Part shown: positions 32,955-44,377 of the stretch, piece by piece
Layout of the letters: each line of letters begins with the position of its first letter
Numbering within the stretch: position 1 is the stretch's first letter
NCBI RefSeq assembly: GCF_029784155.1
Contig: NC_073693.1
Span: 150,786,843-150,850,842, forward strand
Source: Uranotaenia lowii
Taxonomy: Eukaryota; Arthropoda; Insecta; Diptera; Culicidae
Length of the DNA stretch: 64,000 nt
Direction: 5' to 3'
Made by a program: the position numbers and the translations under genes
The notes under the pieces: model-generated
Seen by the model: only the letters and a program-made list of their open reading frames with translations
Told to the model about the DNA's origin: nothing
Databases searched by the model: none

Positions 32955-33112
32955 GGGGAGAGTGGGGTAACGTGGGCCCTGGGTAAACGTGGGCCACTTT
33001 AAATATCTCAGCTGTGTGTTGAGATAAAAATCCCTATCCAACTGTCATCGTCGTCGCTTTGCGTAAGCATGTTTTTCTATATGTTGTTGACTTATGAATG
33101 TATTATATGCTA
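32955..33112. mobile_element. TIR element of the GGGGAGAGTGGGG family, copy B (one end only)
   Basis: After TA (32953-32954) it starts GGGGAGAGTGGGGTAACGTG and includes AAACGTGGGCCAC and CATCGTCGTCGCTTTGCG. This matches the complement of the right end of copy A (about 14720-14864). Homology fades near 33112. A fragment resembling the following bases (33112-33230) recurs near 58068-58135. Confidence 0.65.
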
Positions 33113-33413
33113 AGTGGTACTATTCTTATTTCTTCTAACGTTTAAATCACCGTTATTGCTATCTTCTCGTTTTATCCTTCTTTCAAACTTGTTTCCATAT
33201 TTTTAGTCTCCCACGCCAATGCCGCAAGGTGGTCCAAAACCCAGAAAAGATGGCAGAAAGCCGATTTTTGAAGCTCTCAAATTTATCTATCCAAATAAAC
33301 CAAATATTCAATCTTTTTCCGGCATTTTCAGGCTACATGAAACCATAAAAATGATAGTCATAAGTTAATCCGTTTAGGAGTTCTCAAAAAAATGCCAAGA
33401 AAAGTTTGAATAT
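33113..33413. other. Unassigned between TIR elements
   Basis: No gene or terminus is seen here, apart from the partial similarity of 33112-33230 to 58068-58135. Confidence 0.35.
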
Positions 33414-33898
33414 TGTTCAAATTACGGCAAAACCGTCCAATTTTGTATTTACTACCAACGTTTAATTTATTCCGACGTTTCGGTGTTTATTGACACCATC
33501 ATCAGGGATCAAGGTTGTCGTTTGATTTATGAAAAACGTACTGTCTGGATTATTTTATGCAGAATCAAAATTTAAAATTAATTCTGTTTTTTTTTAACTT
33601 TCTATGAGAAGCACTCTGGTGTACTTTCAGGCGGTATTACTGTTTTGCTAAAAATAACAATAGTACCTCCTGAAAGTACACCAGAATGCTTCACATAGAA
33701 AACTTAAAAGAAAAATTTTTAATTTGTAATTGATTCGGCATAAAATAATCCGGACAGTAAGTTTTTTTACAAAAAAAAAACAAGTGTTAAGTGAAAACTT
33801 TGATCCCTGATGGTGGTGTAAATAAACACCGGAACGTCGGAATAAATAAAACGTCATTGATAAATACAAAATTGGACTGATTTGCCGTAATTTGAACA
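33414..33898. mobile_element. Fold-back (large palindrome) element, ~485 bp
   Basis: TGTTCAAATTACGGCAAA at the left and its complement ending at 33898 are termini of arms of about 235 bp that match along most of their length (for example GTGTACTTTCAGG near 33617 and CCTGAAAGTACAC near 33669, AAACACCGGAACGTCGGAAT near 33825 and its counterpart near 33470). The centre is only about 15-25 bp. No coding capacity; in RNA it would fold into a long hairpin. Confidence 0.75.
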
Positions 33899-34173
33899 CT
33901 TAAACATTCAGTCGAAATCTACATAATCAACAGCTTGAATATTTTTTTTTAAATTTTCACAAATGTTTGCTTACATTGTACGACGAAAAGATGATAAAAT
34001 CGTGAATATATTTTGCTTTGAAATTATTTGTATATGTTTGTTAAGCATATTTTTACCTAATTCATTACAAAAAATGTGTTTTGGGATGAAGTTGAAATTT
34101 ATGTGGAAACGATTTGCAAAAGAGATAAATAAAGGTTCCAAAACTTCAACTAGAGATTAAAAAAAAATGCACA
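33899..34173. other. AT-rich spacer
   Basis: No supported feature. Confidence 0.3.
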
Positions 34174-34175
34174 TA

Positions 34176-35389
34176 CAGTTGCGTTCAAAAAAGAATGAAA
34201 TCGCGTGAAGCTGCGCACCCACTTCCAACTTTGACAAGCTGCCATTTCTCTCTCGGTTGATATTTTTTCATGAAAATTTCACACAATCTAGATCAACTAT
34301 CCAACTAACACTTCACAAAATTTGAAGTCTTCACAATGACGGGAAGCAAAGATACAGCTATTCCCGTAAAAAATGGGAAATTTTGAGTTGCTTCACTAAA
34401 TTTGCTGTATCTTTGACAATTTTCATTGAAAAATCTTGAAATTTGGTCCAAAGATGTAAAAATGTTTGATCTAATACCAGGCCAAGTTTTGTTAAAATCG
34501 ATGAACGTGATCAAAAATGGTGCCGGGTTGAAAATGGACTTCATTATCGACCAGCAGATGATTTCATTCTTTTTTGGACGGATGTTTATATGGAAATCAT
34601 CGTAATCCATGTATTCTTGGTATTTTCTTTCACAAAACCAAAATTTATCACAAAGCATGTTGTTAATAGAACTTTATTCTAAAGGAACTTTATTTTTGCT
34701 TTGTTTAGAAACAGAAATTGTTCCAACAGAACTGGTATTGAAACACAAGAGCGAATAGAATATTCGCTTTAATTGTGGAACAAATTTGTTTATAGGTATA
34801 ATTAGCAGGTCATTTCTGAAACTCTGTTCTTCTTATTTTGAACTCTGTTGAAACATTTTCTCTTTTGAAACAAAGTACAAATGAAGTTTTTAGCAATTTA
34901 CATTATTCTTTATGATAAATTTTGGCTTTGTGAAAGAAAATACCAATAATTCATGGATTACGATGTTTTCCCCATACCAACATCCGTCCAAAAAAGAATG
35001 AAATCGTCTGCTGGACGATAATGAACCTCATTTTCAACCCGGCACCATTTTTGATCACGTTCATCGATTTTGACGAAACTTGACCTGGTATTAGATCAAA
35101 CATTTTTACATCTTTGAACCAAATTTCAAGATTTTTCAATGAAAATTGACAAAGATACAGTAAATTTAGTGAAGCAACTCCAAAATTTCCCTTTTTTACG
35201 GGAATAGCTGTATCTTTGTTTCCCGTCATTGTAAAGACTTCAAATTTTGTGAAGTGTTAGTTGGATAGTTGATCTAGATTGTGTGAAATTTTCATGAAAA
35301 AATATCGACCGAGAGAGAAATGGCAGCTTGTCAAAGTTGGAAGTGGGTGCGCAGCTTCACGCGATTGCATCCTTTTTTGAACGCAACTG
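34176..35389. mobile_element. Tc1/mariner-type fold-back element with ~480-bp arms
   Basis: The termini CAGTTGCGTTCAAAAAAG and its near-complement (CTTTTTTGAACGCAACTG, with two mismatched bases further in) are flanked by TA at 34174-34175 and 35390-35391. CAGT ends at TA sites are typical of Tc1/mariner. The inverted arms run from 34176 to about 34658 and from about 34908 to 35389 and are very similar. The ~250-bp centre is unrelated and AT-rich. There is no transposase; the minus-strand frames 34305-34658 and 34951-35229 are the two arms read through and not genes. It would need an autonomous relative to move. Confidence 0.8.
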
Positions 35390-35391
35390 TA

Positions 35392-37391
35392 ACTCCACTG
35401 TGCTTTTACGTTGGATAGATTTCTGGACTACAAAATATTACAAATTGGACTGCCTTTTCTTCAAAGTTGACTTTTCTTTAAATAACCTCTTGTGAACGTG
35501 AAAATGGTAATGCTTATATTATACAAAAACTCGACTATAATGCATTCCATGGTTGCGAAACTAGGTGGAATAGATGCGGAATGATTGAAAGATTATTTTT
35601 AAAATTATTTACTTGTTCAAAGCCCTTTTAAATTGGATTTATTTGAATTCCCCCGATTCTCACAGCGGAATATTTTTTCCGCGTTCACTGACATTCCGCT
35701 TGAAGTGTAAACGCACTGAGCGAACGTGAAAACGGAAAACGAACAAGAGTGGTGAATATCCAAATGGCAATACGCATTCTGAAAGAATTCTTCACCGATG
35801 ACGGAAAAATGTTTGCTTTTTAAAAATTAGTTTAAAATGGCAAGCACATTTGAAGGCAATAAAAGCTTAATAATTTGACGAGTTTGGAATGAAACGCAAA
35901 CGATAGTTTTTTTTTTTAATTTTAAAATCCTTTTGGGCATCTTTTAATTGTACTTGTTGAAAGAGTTTCTCAACGAATAAATGTAAACGAGAATCATGCG
36001 AATGGCCAAAGTCCATTGAAATAAAAAAAAACAAAGATTCCGCTCTGTTGAAGTGTGTGCTACAGAAAAGGTATAGATAGGAAAATAATAAAAACAGGAA
36101 AAATCAAGAAATTTTTCAAAAATAATGTATTTAAAAAAACTGAAAAACAGCAAAATAAATAAACAAAAGTGAACTGATGCATTTATATTTGATAAAAACT
36201 TTAAATTATTGGCAAATCAGTCCAATTTTATTCAATCCAATTTTTTTTTATTTTTGATTCATCCATAAAAACTTTTCGATTGTTTCATTTTATTAAAAAT
36301 AATTTTGGAATGTTTTTTTTTGCAAATTTTTAATCAAGATCAAAAAATGGCTTTTTTGTAGAAGTTATTCACAAGGTTTTTAAAAAAAGTTTTTAAAAAT
36401 AAACAAATCCCTACTAGTTACTCCTTAATCGATAAATACATTTCTAGAGTACTTAAAATTCATAATTTTGATTTTAATTCATTATAAATATTCACAGGAC
36501 TTTTGGATTATTTTTTTCAATAAGTCGTTTCAAAGCTGAATATGTTTTAAAAAAAGAACTATAATTGTTTTTGTGACTTTATATATTTCTCAAGAAATTT
36601 GAACACCGCACAATGCGATGATCCCATAGAGCCGATGGACAAAAGTCGTAAAAAGTTTTGATTCGATAAAATATTGGTTTAAATGTTCAATTGTTGAAAG
36701 TACGGCATAAAAACTGTGTTTTGAAGGTTTTGTCTCAATTTTTATTTTCTAACCCTTAATATCCACGTCTTAAAAACCCACATTTTGAAGATTTTCAAAT
36801 TTTTTTTTTTTATGAAAGTTTCGTTGTATCTTTTGCTTTCATGAACGAGTATGTTTGCTACTGATAATCTAACACATAGAAAATTTCCTTTTCAAGGGAA
36901 TATGGAATTCAAGATCAATGGGCCGTGTTAGCGCAAAAAAACCAAACGCAATTCAGCATGCATAGTGGGTGTTCAGGATGACATTCCCTAGCATTTGACT
37001 TAAAATGGTAAAGACGTCTTGTGATGTAAATTTGATCTGACTAATTGGAGTTGAGCAAATTTGGTTGATAAAACTTATAAAAATAATGGTAAATACAGAG
37101 GTAACTGTAAGGACTTAAAACGATTTTTTCTCGCTCAAAAACACATTACGACACGCATTGAGTTTAAATCTTCAACTTAGAATTTGAATATGCTGCGAAA
37201 CTTGTCAACGGTAAACAAAAGTTTCAAAAAAAGTTTATGTTTACGAAAAAAAAATTTTTTCTTGCCTTCTTAATGCATCGAATTTGAACCAATCCTGTCC
37301 GTGTAGGAAGCGAAATTTTGTCAAAAGCATGTTCGTTCATGAAACTCAAACCTCTTTCCAATCGATTGGTAAAGTTGGATTTAAGGATTGA
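35392..37391. other. Unassigned AT-rich sequence
   Basis: Two kilobases without a recognised gene, terminus or RNA. Confidence 0.3.
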
Positions 37392-37393
37392 TA

Positions 37394-38688
37394 AAGGGTG
37401 ATACGGTCAAAATTTGGTCAATATCAACTTGACGTATTTCTTTTAATTTTTCACTTAAAAAACCTGAACACCCCTCGTTTTGAAGGTGTGTGTGTGTGTA
37501 CAATGTTGCTCCTATTTTGATTTTGGAATTCACTCTTCAGTTGTCAAAATGCCGTCCAAGGAAGAAGAGCAGCGTATCAAAATTTTGCTCGCGCATCGCG
37601 AAAATCCGAGCTACTCGCACGCAAAGGTGGCAAAATCGCTAAAAGTTGCCAAATCAACCGTTACAAATGTATTTAAAGTGTTTGGGGAACGTTTGTCGAC
37701 AGCCAGGAAGTCTGGATCAAGGAGAAATCAAAAACCGGAAGCCGCTGAGACGACAAAGAGAGTTGCCGGTAGTTTCAAGCGAAACCCTAACCTCTCTCCG
37801 AGATGCCGCAAATAAGCTGGGTATATCGTCTACAACCGTGCATCGAGCCAAAAAACGAGCCGGACTATCGACTTACAAGAAGGTAGTGACTCCAAATCGC
37901 AATGATAAACAAAATACGACGGCCAAAGCGCGATCCCGGAGGCTGTACACGACGATGCTTACGAAGTTTGACTGCGTGGTAATGGACGACGAAACCTCCG
38001 TCAAAGCCGACTGCAGCTTCCGGGACAGAAGTTTTATACGGCAAAAGGAAGGGGAAAGGTAGCAGATATTTTCAAGCACATGAAACTGTCAAAGTTCGCG
38101 AAGAAATATCTGGTTTGGCAAGCCATCTGTACCTGTGGCTTGAAAAGCAGCATTTTCATAGCTTTCGGGACTGTCAACCAAGAAATTTACGTGAAAGAGT
38201 GTTTGAATAAACGTCTGCTGCCTTTCCTGAAGAAACACGGTTGTTCCGTACTGTTTTGGCCGGATTTGGCATCTTGCCATTACGGTAAAAAGGCCATGGA
38301 GCGGTACGCCGCCATCAACGTGCAGGTGGTTCCCAAGGACAAGAACCCTCCCAACACGCCAGAGCTTCACCCAATTGAGAAATACTGGGCTATTGTCAAG
38401 CGGAACTTAAAGAAGACCAAAAAAACTGCTAAGGCCGAGCAGCAGTTCAAGGCAAATGGGCTTTCTGCGGCGAAGAAGGTGAACAAGATGGCTGTACAAA
38501 ATCTGATGGCAGGGGTAAGCGTAAGGCCCGGCAATGCGGATTTGGAACAGCGGAAGCCCAACTGAATATTTATCCTGAATTTTATACTAATTAAACTTAA
38601 AAAAGAAATTAAATTTGATTTTTTAAATAAACGATTTCACCGATTTACACTCGTTTTCCCTTGATTAAATTTTGACTGTATCACCCTT
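37394..38688 (+). mobile_element. DD37E mariner (ITmD37E-type) transposon, 1295 bp
   Basis: The termini AAGGGTGATACGGTCAAAAT and the complement of the right end (AAGGGTGATACAGTCAAAAT) differ by one base in the first 20, with TA on both sides (37392-37393 and 38689-38690). The element holds a single transposase gene. Length and DD37E spacing match the family described from mosquitoes. Confidence 0.88.
37549..38565 (+). pseudogene. DD37E transposase, two frameshifts
   Basis: The transposase would bind the element's TIRs and cut and rejoin DNA at TA sites in the nucleus. The ATG at 37549 starts MPSKEEEQRIKILL, followed by a helix-turn-helix (SHAKVAKSLKVAKSTVTNVF) and a second DNA-binding region (NKLGISSTTVHRAKKR, near 37810). 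The catalytic triad is visible: D in MDDET (37985-37990), D in WPDLASCHY (38263-38265) and E in HPIEKYW (38377-38379), with 37 residues between the last two. Two frame changes interrupt it, near 37790-37805 and near 38000-38015; otherwise no stop occurs before 38565. The copy looks fairly recent but cannot make a full protein. Length, about 338 codons, is normal for the family. Confidence 0.88.
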
Positions 38689-38690
38689 TA

Positions 38691-39662
38691 AGGTACTTCT
38701 AGAATATTCGACCTGCTTAAGAGATCCCAGTTGCATGTCCAGTATCCCAATTCTTTATTTATAAACATAGATAAGATTTATGATAGTTACGACAGCTTGT
38801 AAGCGGCCATTAAATTCACACTTAATTTGTTCTGATATATTTGAGTTCATTGTCATAACAGTAAAAATTGATCGCCCCAATATCGTTGCTCCTAACGAAG
38901 TCCAATGGCAAACGCGAACGAAACAATTGATTCCTCCGTAAGGATCAGAGGAAAATCACATCGGAGTGTCGTTTTGGAGCCATAAAAGCAGAACCGCAGC
39001 ACTTTCGACCGATGAATCATTTTCCACCCGACGACCATTTATTCCATCAAGTTCCAGCAATAAACGAACGAAATAGGACAGAGGGTTGCGAGTGAGAAGG
39101 TAAAAACTACCCATTCAAAATGCCATCAAATGTTGTGCCTCCCACAGGAACTGTCTTGTCTTATTTCGCACAATCTTCCTTTGGCCCAGCTGCTTCTCCA
39201 TAGTCTGAGTCTGCTAAATCTGAACCACTCGAGAAGCAATCTGACATCAACCCGTCACATCACACATTCGCTTGGCTGCGTCTACTGGTGGGTTTATGTC
39301 ACATCGTTAAAGTTTTCGCGCGCGCCTCGCGTCTGTCACACTTTTGCTGTGCCGTGCCGGTGAAAAAAAACGGAAATCAACATCATAATCATCATTGCCG
39401 CCATCATCATTATCACCATCATTATGATCAACGTCATCGTCCTACGAAGAGGTCGTAACAATCATTGATAGCTTCTTTCGGGGAGAGCCGCGTTTTAGGG
39501 GTTTTTATCTACCACTAAGGTTTCGCGCCATCGGAACACCGAAAACGTTGGAGACAAAAACGATCATAGATAAGAGTTTATCGAATTCATGCTAAGATAT
39601 GCTTAGCTTGCAGTATCTTAAACTGAATGAGCTTAGGATAGACTATTCTGGCTTGTAATTTT
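38691..39662. other. Unassigned, host-like, with CAT-rich microsatellite
   Basis: 38870-39530 is less AT-rich and unique in the window. It contains GCCATAAAAGCAGAACCG near 38979 and a run of CAT/ATC trinucleotides at about 39380-39440. No exon or ORF is recognised. This looks like host intergenic or intronic DNA. Confidence 0.35.
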
Positions 39663-41948
39663 GCAGAGCTCGACCGCTTTGCAGAGCTTGACCACGTTAT
39701 TTCGAAGCAGATTGACATCGACCGACTTAAAAACGATACTATTTTTACAGATGTAAGTGACCATTTACAAATTGTTACATCCCTAAAATTGTTATGTGAT
39801 AAGAGGGAAACAATTCTGAAGAAAGAAATTATTGATCATTCCAAACTTAACGATTTGTTTCGAAATTATTTAAATAATATTCAACTACCAGAAAATGTTA
39901 ATGATGGCCTACAGCACATTACAACAACTTACAACCGTTTTCTGTCAATGTCTACTAAAACACTCAATAAAAAGGTAAAACTAAAAGGCAATTATTGTCC
40001 ATGGATATCTCTAGACCTTTGGACACTGATTAGAATCAAAAATAACCATTTGAAACGTTGTAAACGACATCCCGATAATGTCCAACTCAAAGAAATGTTG
40101 AATCATATAAACAAAAAGTTAAACTTTAAAAAACAAGAATGCAAAAAACAATATTACGAGCGATTGTTAAACAACACTCCACATTCCAAGCTTTGGAGAA
40201 ACATAAATACACTCCTTGGTAAAAATAAAATCACCGCTCCAATAAATCTTTCTGATGAAGAAGGCTTAACAACAAACAATTCTGAGATTTGTGAAAAATT
40301 TAACAAACATTTTTCTACGATTGGGAAAAAACTAGCTAATGAAATCCCATCTGATCCCGGCAGTGATCCTTTGTCGCATATTAATAGTGTACAAAATACA
40401 ATATTTTTACGTCCAGCTAGTGTCAACGAGGTTCGACTAGTAATTCTATCTCTTAAAAATAAAAAGAGTCGTGGACCTGATGGATTTCCTGTAGATGCGT
40501 TAAAAAATAACAACGAAATTTTCTCTGGTATACTCATGCAATATTTTAATCACATGTTAGAGACAGGAGTTTATCCGGATTGTCTTAAAGTTGCAAAAGT
40601 TATTCCCATTTTTAAGGCAGGTGATCCACATGACGTAAATAACTACCGTCCAATTTCAACCTTAAGTGTTTTTAGTAAAGTTTTTGAAAAACTTCTAATG
40701 AATAGAATTGAAAATTTTTTAAATCAGGAAAATATACTGTACAAATTGCAGTACGGTTTCAGACCTGGATCGAGTACGCTAATTGCTATCACAGAGTTAG
40801 TTGATTCTATTATTTCAAAAATTGATTCAAAGAATATCGTTGGTGCTTTGTTCTTGGATCTTAAAAAAGCCTTTGACACACTAAACCACGACATATTATT
40901 GTCCAAATTGAATAAATACGGAATAAGAGGTGCTGCTAACAACATCCTTCGCAGTTATTTATCGGAAAGGAAACAATTCGTAGCGATCGAAAATACTAGA
41001 AGCGATTTGAGAAACATTGATATTGGTGTACCCCAAGGAAGCAACATTGGTCCGTTACTTTTTCTTTTGTATGTAAACGATCTTTGTAATTTACCACTGA
41101 AAGGCACAGCTCGATTATTTGCTGATGATACAGCTATTTTTTATTCAGCTGCATCAACGAATGTTATAACTCAACAAATTGAAAATGATTTGAAGTTACT
41201 ATCAAAATATTTTAAATGCAACTTGCTTTCTCTAAACTATACAAAAACCAAATATATGTTGTTTCGTTCTTCACATAAAAAAATACTGTCAAATAATGAC
41301 CCAATTATGGATGGAATTGTTATTGAGAGAGTTCATTACTTCAAGTACCTAGGAATTTTCTTGGATGAAACACTTTCCTGGAGTTGTCACACAGAGAACC
41401 TAGTAAAAAAAATTTCTCCTCTTTGCGGTGTTTTGTGGAAATTAAGAAACTTAGTACCCCAACATGTTCTTTTAAAGTTTTACTATGCATTTATTCAGTC
41501 TCATCTAAACTATCTTATTTTGATATGGGGAAGAGCCTCCTTGTCACATCTTCAAAAACTTCAGACCCTACAGAATAGATGTTTGAAAAACATCTTCAGA
41601 CTACCCCTGCTTTTTCCTACCCAACAGCTATACTCTCTGGGAACGCACAACATTCTTCCAATAACCGAACTCTGTAATTTGCAAACCGTTATATATGTTC
41701 ATGATAATATACACTCGAGTAGCAATAACCAAAACCTTAATTTTACTACGGGATTAAGAACCCACAATACCCGTCAAAATAATTACTTGCAACGATGCCG
41801 ATCCATGACATCTTTAGGGCAAAAAAGAATTTCTTTTATAGGACCTACAATATACAACGCTTTACCTACTGAAATAAAGACCATCAACAACCGTTCCATG
41901 TTTAAAGTCAAAGTAGTACAGTTATTAAAAGAAAAATTGAATCGTTAA
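39663..41948 (+). CDS. 5'-truncated LINE (CR1/L2-like) ORF2: endonuclease end plus reverse transcriptase
   Basis: One frame is open from upstream of 39663 to 41948 without a stop. It starts inside the endonuclease domain, whose last catalytic motif SDH is at 39756-39764. A linker follows with basic and coiled segments (residues encoded about 39790-40380), and then the reverse transcriptase: SRGPDGFP (near 40470), NNYRPISTL (near 40640), YGFRPGSST (near 40752), LFLDLKKAFDTLNHD (near 40850), GVPQGSNIGPLLF (near 41026), and the catalytic FADD at 41118-41129. The C-terminal region is complete. The wording of these motifs fits the CR1/L2 group. There is no ORF1 and no promoter, so it is dead on arrival, but the lack of any stop indicates a recent copy. 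Confidence 0.87.
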   Translation, partial: AELDRFAELDHVISKQIDIDRLKNDTIFTDVSDHLQIVTSLKLLCDKRETILKKEIIDHSKLNDLFRNYLNNIQLPENVNDGLQHITTTYNRFLSMSTKTLNKKVKLKGNYCPWISLDLWTLIRIKNNHLKRCKRHPDNVQLKEMLNHINKKLNFKKQECKKQYYERLLNNTPHSKLWRNINTLLGKNKITAPINLSDEEGLTTNNSEICEKFNKHFSTIGKKLANEIPSDPGSDPLSHINSVQNTIFLRPASVNEVRLVILSLKNKKSRGPDGFPVDALKNNNEIFSGILMQYFNHMLETGVYPDCLKVAKVIPIFKAGDPHDVNNYRPISTLSVFSKVFEKLLMNRIENFLNQENILYKLQYGFRPGSSTLIAITELVDSIISKIDSKNIVGALFLDLKKAFDTLNHDILLSKLNKYGIRGAANNILRSYLSERKQFVAIENTRSDLRNIDIGVPQGSNIGPLLFLLYVNDLCNLPLKGTARLFADDTAIFYSAASTNVITQQIENDLKLLSKYFKCNLLSLNYTKTKYMLFRSSHKKILSNNDPIMDGIVIERVHYFKYLGIFLDETLSWSCHTENLVKKISPLCGVLWKLRNLVPQHVLLKFYYAFIQSHLNYLILIWGRASLSHLQKLQTLQNRCLKNIFRLPLLFPTQQLYSLGTHNILPITELCNLQTVIYVHDNIHSSSNNQNLNFTTGLRTHNTRQNNYLQRCRSMTSLGQKRISFIGPTIYNALPTEIKTINNRSMFKVKVVQLLKEKLNR

Positions 41949-42221
41949 AAAAGTCGATCAACAACCAGTTTTTTTAAATCAAATTTTGTTTGTTTTTGTA
42001 GCATCGTAGTTTTCTTTTGTCGTACTTTTAACTATTAATAAGTAAACTTAAGTAAATGTAGCATAATATTTGATTAGTTAACATTATTAAAAAAAAAGAA
42101 ATGGATCTCTTTAAAGGAAATTTTCTTCCATTGAGATCCTTATCGTAATATTGTTTAATTATAGCATACATTTCTTTCATCTTTTTCTCTCTTCTTTATT
42201 AAAAAAAAAAAAAAAAAAAAA
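41949..42221 (+). mobile_element. LINE 3' UTR and poly(A) tail
   Basis: The 3' untranslated region of the preceding LINE is AT-rich and ends with about 20 A at 42200-42221. A matching target-site duplication at the left edge near 39650 could not be identified with confidence. Confidence 0.6.
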
Positions 42222-43200
42222 TTGCTTGGTCAAATTGAAATGTTCATCCAGTACATAAATCTTCAAATTCTTCTTAGATAAGCTTATTTACATTATTCAA
42301 AATAATGTGAAAAAAAAATTTCGATACAGACCAAAAATCACTGAATTATTTTTTTTTTTTCAAAAACTTACTTCCGATATACATCTTACCTAATGGACGA
42401 AAACGTTTTTGAGCGCAAATTCCCATGATTGTGTCAAAAACCATGAACTTATCAAGACAAGTTTGCTAAAGATAAATCTTTCTGTTTACAAGAGTTTTAT
42501 CTTTGAATTCGAAACGTAAATATCAAAGTGATCTGCACTGTACTTTATTCCAACAGGGATGGCTAATTTACTCGATAAAGACAGTCAGTTTTTGTAAAAA
42601 CGGACTAAAGTTTTTCATTCATAAAATTTACACTGAAAACAAAAATGAAAGTAAACATAAAAACTGAGTTCTCAAATCAATCGTAACGTTGTTATTTCAA
42701 TCCTCTACAAGCCATGATAGCCTGGAAAATAGAGTTGTTTATTTTTATTTTGAAATTTTAATCCGCGAATCGTCGGTGGAAGCCTAGCAAGTTCGATAAA
42801 ACAACGTGAACCAGAAGCACTCGAGCGAGTTTGAAATCCAATGCGACTGCACGCGACAAAAGATAAAATCCGAAATGTGCGACCATATCAAAATGGAATA
42901 CATTTTCAACGGGTCGCAAAGCACACAGACAATTTTGCAAGAGCTCATTTTAAAGATTGATTTTAACAAAAGTATTTTTAATCACAGACATTTTTTTTAA
43001 GTTAATCTTAGTTTTGGTTAAGATATTATCGAAATACTGTACTTTATCAAGGTTGACGAATAATCAAAACACATTCTATACAGATTACATAGTGTGTCTT
43101 CTACAGTTTTCTCCCAAATTAAAAAAGTTTTGTCTATGTGAAAAAATGGTATTATTGCTTTCATCAGTTATTTTTTAATTTACGAAAACATGCAATTTTC
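42222..43200. other. Unassigned
   Basis: 42750-42960 is richer in CG-containing words and has short open frames on both strands (42806-43000 plus, 42758-42940 minus), but none matches a family I recognise. Confidence 0.3.
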
Positions 43201-43204
43201 TCCA

Positions 43205-43625
43205 TACTAAGAAAAAGGGGTAAGTTGCAACAAACTTTGTTTCAAATGAAAACGTTTCTAAATTCATAGTTTTTGATATATTTGTGATGTTACGCATTAT
43301 GATGTTACACATGAAGTACCAATTGCAGTTATTTTGGTTTTGTTCGAATTAAATGTTACGTTTTTTCTTTAAAAAATGTTTTTAAAGAAAATGCATAAGT
43401 GTGTTGCATAATTGTAGGGGTAAAACATATTTCAAAAAATTCTACTAGCTCATTTATATTTGGATGGATGAAATTTTGATATTAACAAACGCGTGATTTA
43501 AATCAATCATATTCCAGCATATGGAAATGAGATTTAAAAGGTAAATTTTTTATTTGCATTTTGATGCATTTTAGCCCAGACTGATAACTTATTAAAAAAA
43601 ATATTTATTTATAAAAATTGCATAT
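43205..43625 (-). mobile_element. TIR element of the CCGTCAAACGGGGC family, interior fragment
   Basis: AAAGGGGTAAGTTGCAACAA near 43213 and the sequence through about 43620 (ending TAGCCCAGACTGATAAC, then AAAAAATATTTATTTAT) match the complement of 51405-51830 and the plus strand of 29575-29985. Both termini are missing. Confidence 0.65.
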
Positions 43626-44096
43626 TGGATAAAGCTTTTTACGGCATCGAAAAATGTTAAAATTTGTATACCCTTTCTCGATTTGTCAAATTTTCTAAGA
43701 GAATCCATAATTTTCACAAATTTATGGGTTCAATTGATTAATCTAAAGGTCTCAATCTAAATTTGAATGTAAGTAAATTGATTTTCTTTTACAACTCCAG
43801 TTTTGAGACATCTTGCTCTTATCTTAAAAACTATGCAAAAATCTATCCCTGGAACAGTAAGTTAAAGGCTTTAAATCAAGGTTATCAAATCTCATGAGAT
43901 TGAGATTTTTATGAGCGAGATCCATCTTTGAATTACACTGTGATGTAAATAAATCTCATCATAAGCATCACAAACAATGACTGCCTTGAATGTTCACGTT
44001 TTCTCATCCTCAGAGCAGCAGCGCCAAAATCTGTATCATAAGTGTGTCATATTCACGTCTATGAGAGTCCCAATGAAACAGAAAGAGATACATTAT
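43626..44096. other. Unassigned AT-rich sequence
   Basis: No supported feature. Confidence 0.3.
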
Positions 44097-44377
44097 GTCT
44101 GTTCAATGAAGTCTAGTAGAAACGGGTCGAAACAAGTAGAAATGGATTGACAGTTGATCACCTGTCTCTTTCCAATTAACTTCAACCGATTTCTACCAAG
44201 TCGAAACTAATCCTACTGCCGAGCTGGATTGGTTTCGACTAGTTTCAACTTGCTCCATTGAACAACAACCTGTCTAGTTTCGACCAAAACTTTGGCTCGT
44301 TGAACATCTATGAGTTGACAGAAAACAGTTGAAACCGATTTTTACAAACGGTTGAACGAAGCTTTCATTGAACAGAC
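44097..44377. mobile_element. MITE with GTCTGTTCAATGAA ends (281 bp)
   Basis: GTCTGTTCAATGAA at 44097-44110 and TTCATTGAACAGAC at 44364-44377 are perfect inverted copies. Internally there are several variants of GTCGAAAC/GTTTCGAC and TTGAAC/GTTCAA in both orientations. No ORF. The duplication is not clear. Confidence 0.55.

Noticed and set aside
34305..35229. Minus-strand frames of 117 and 92 codons with similar sequence
   Set aside because: These are the two inverted arms of the fold-back element; no known protein motif, and arm symmetry explains the similarity.
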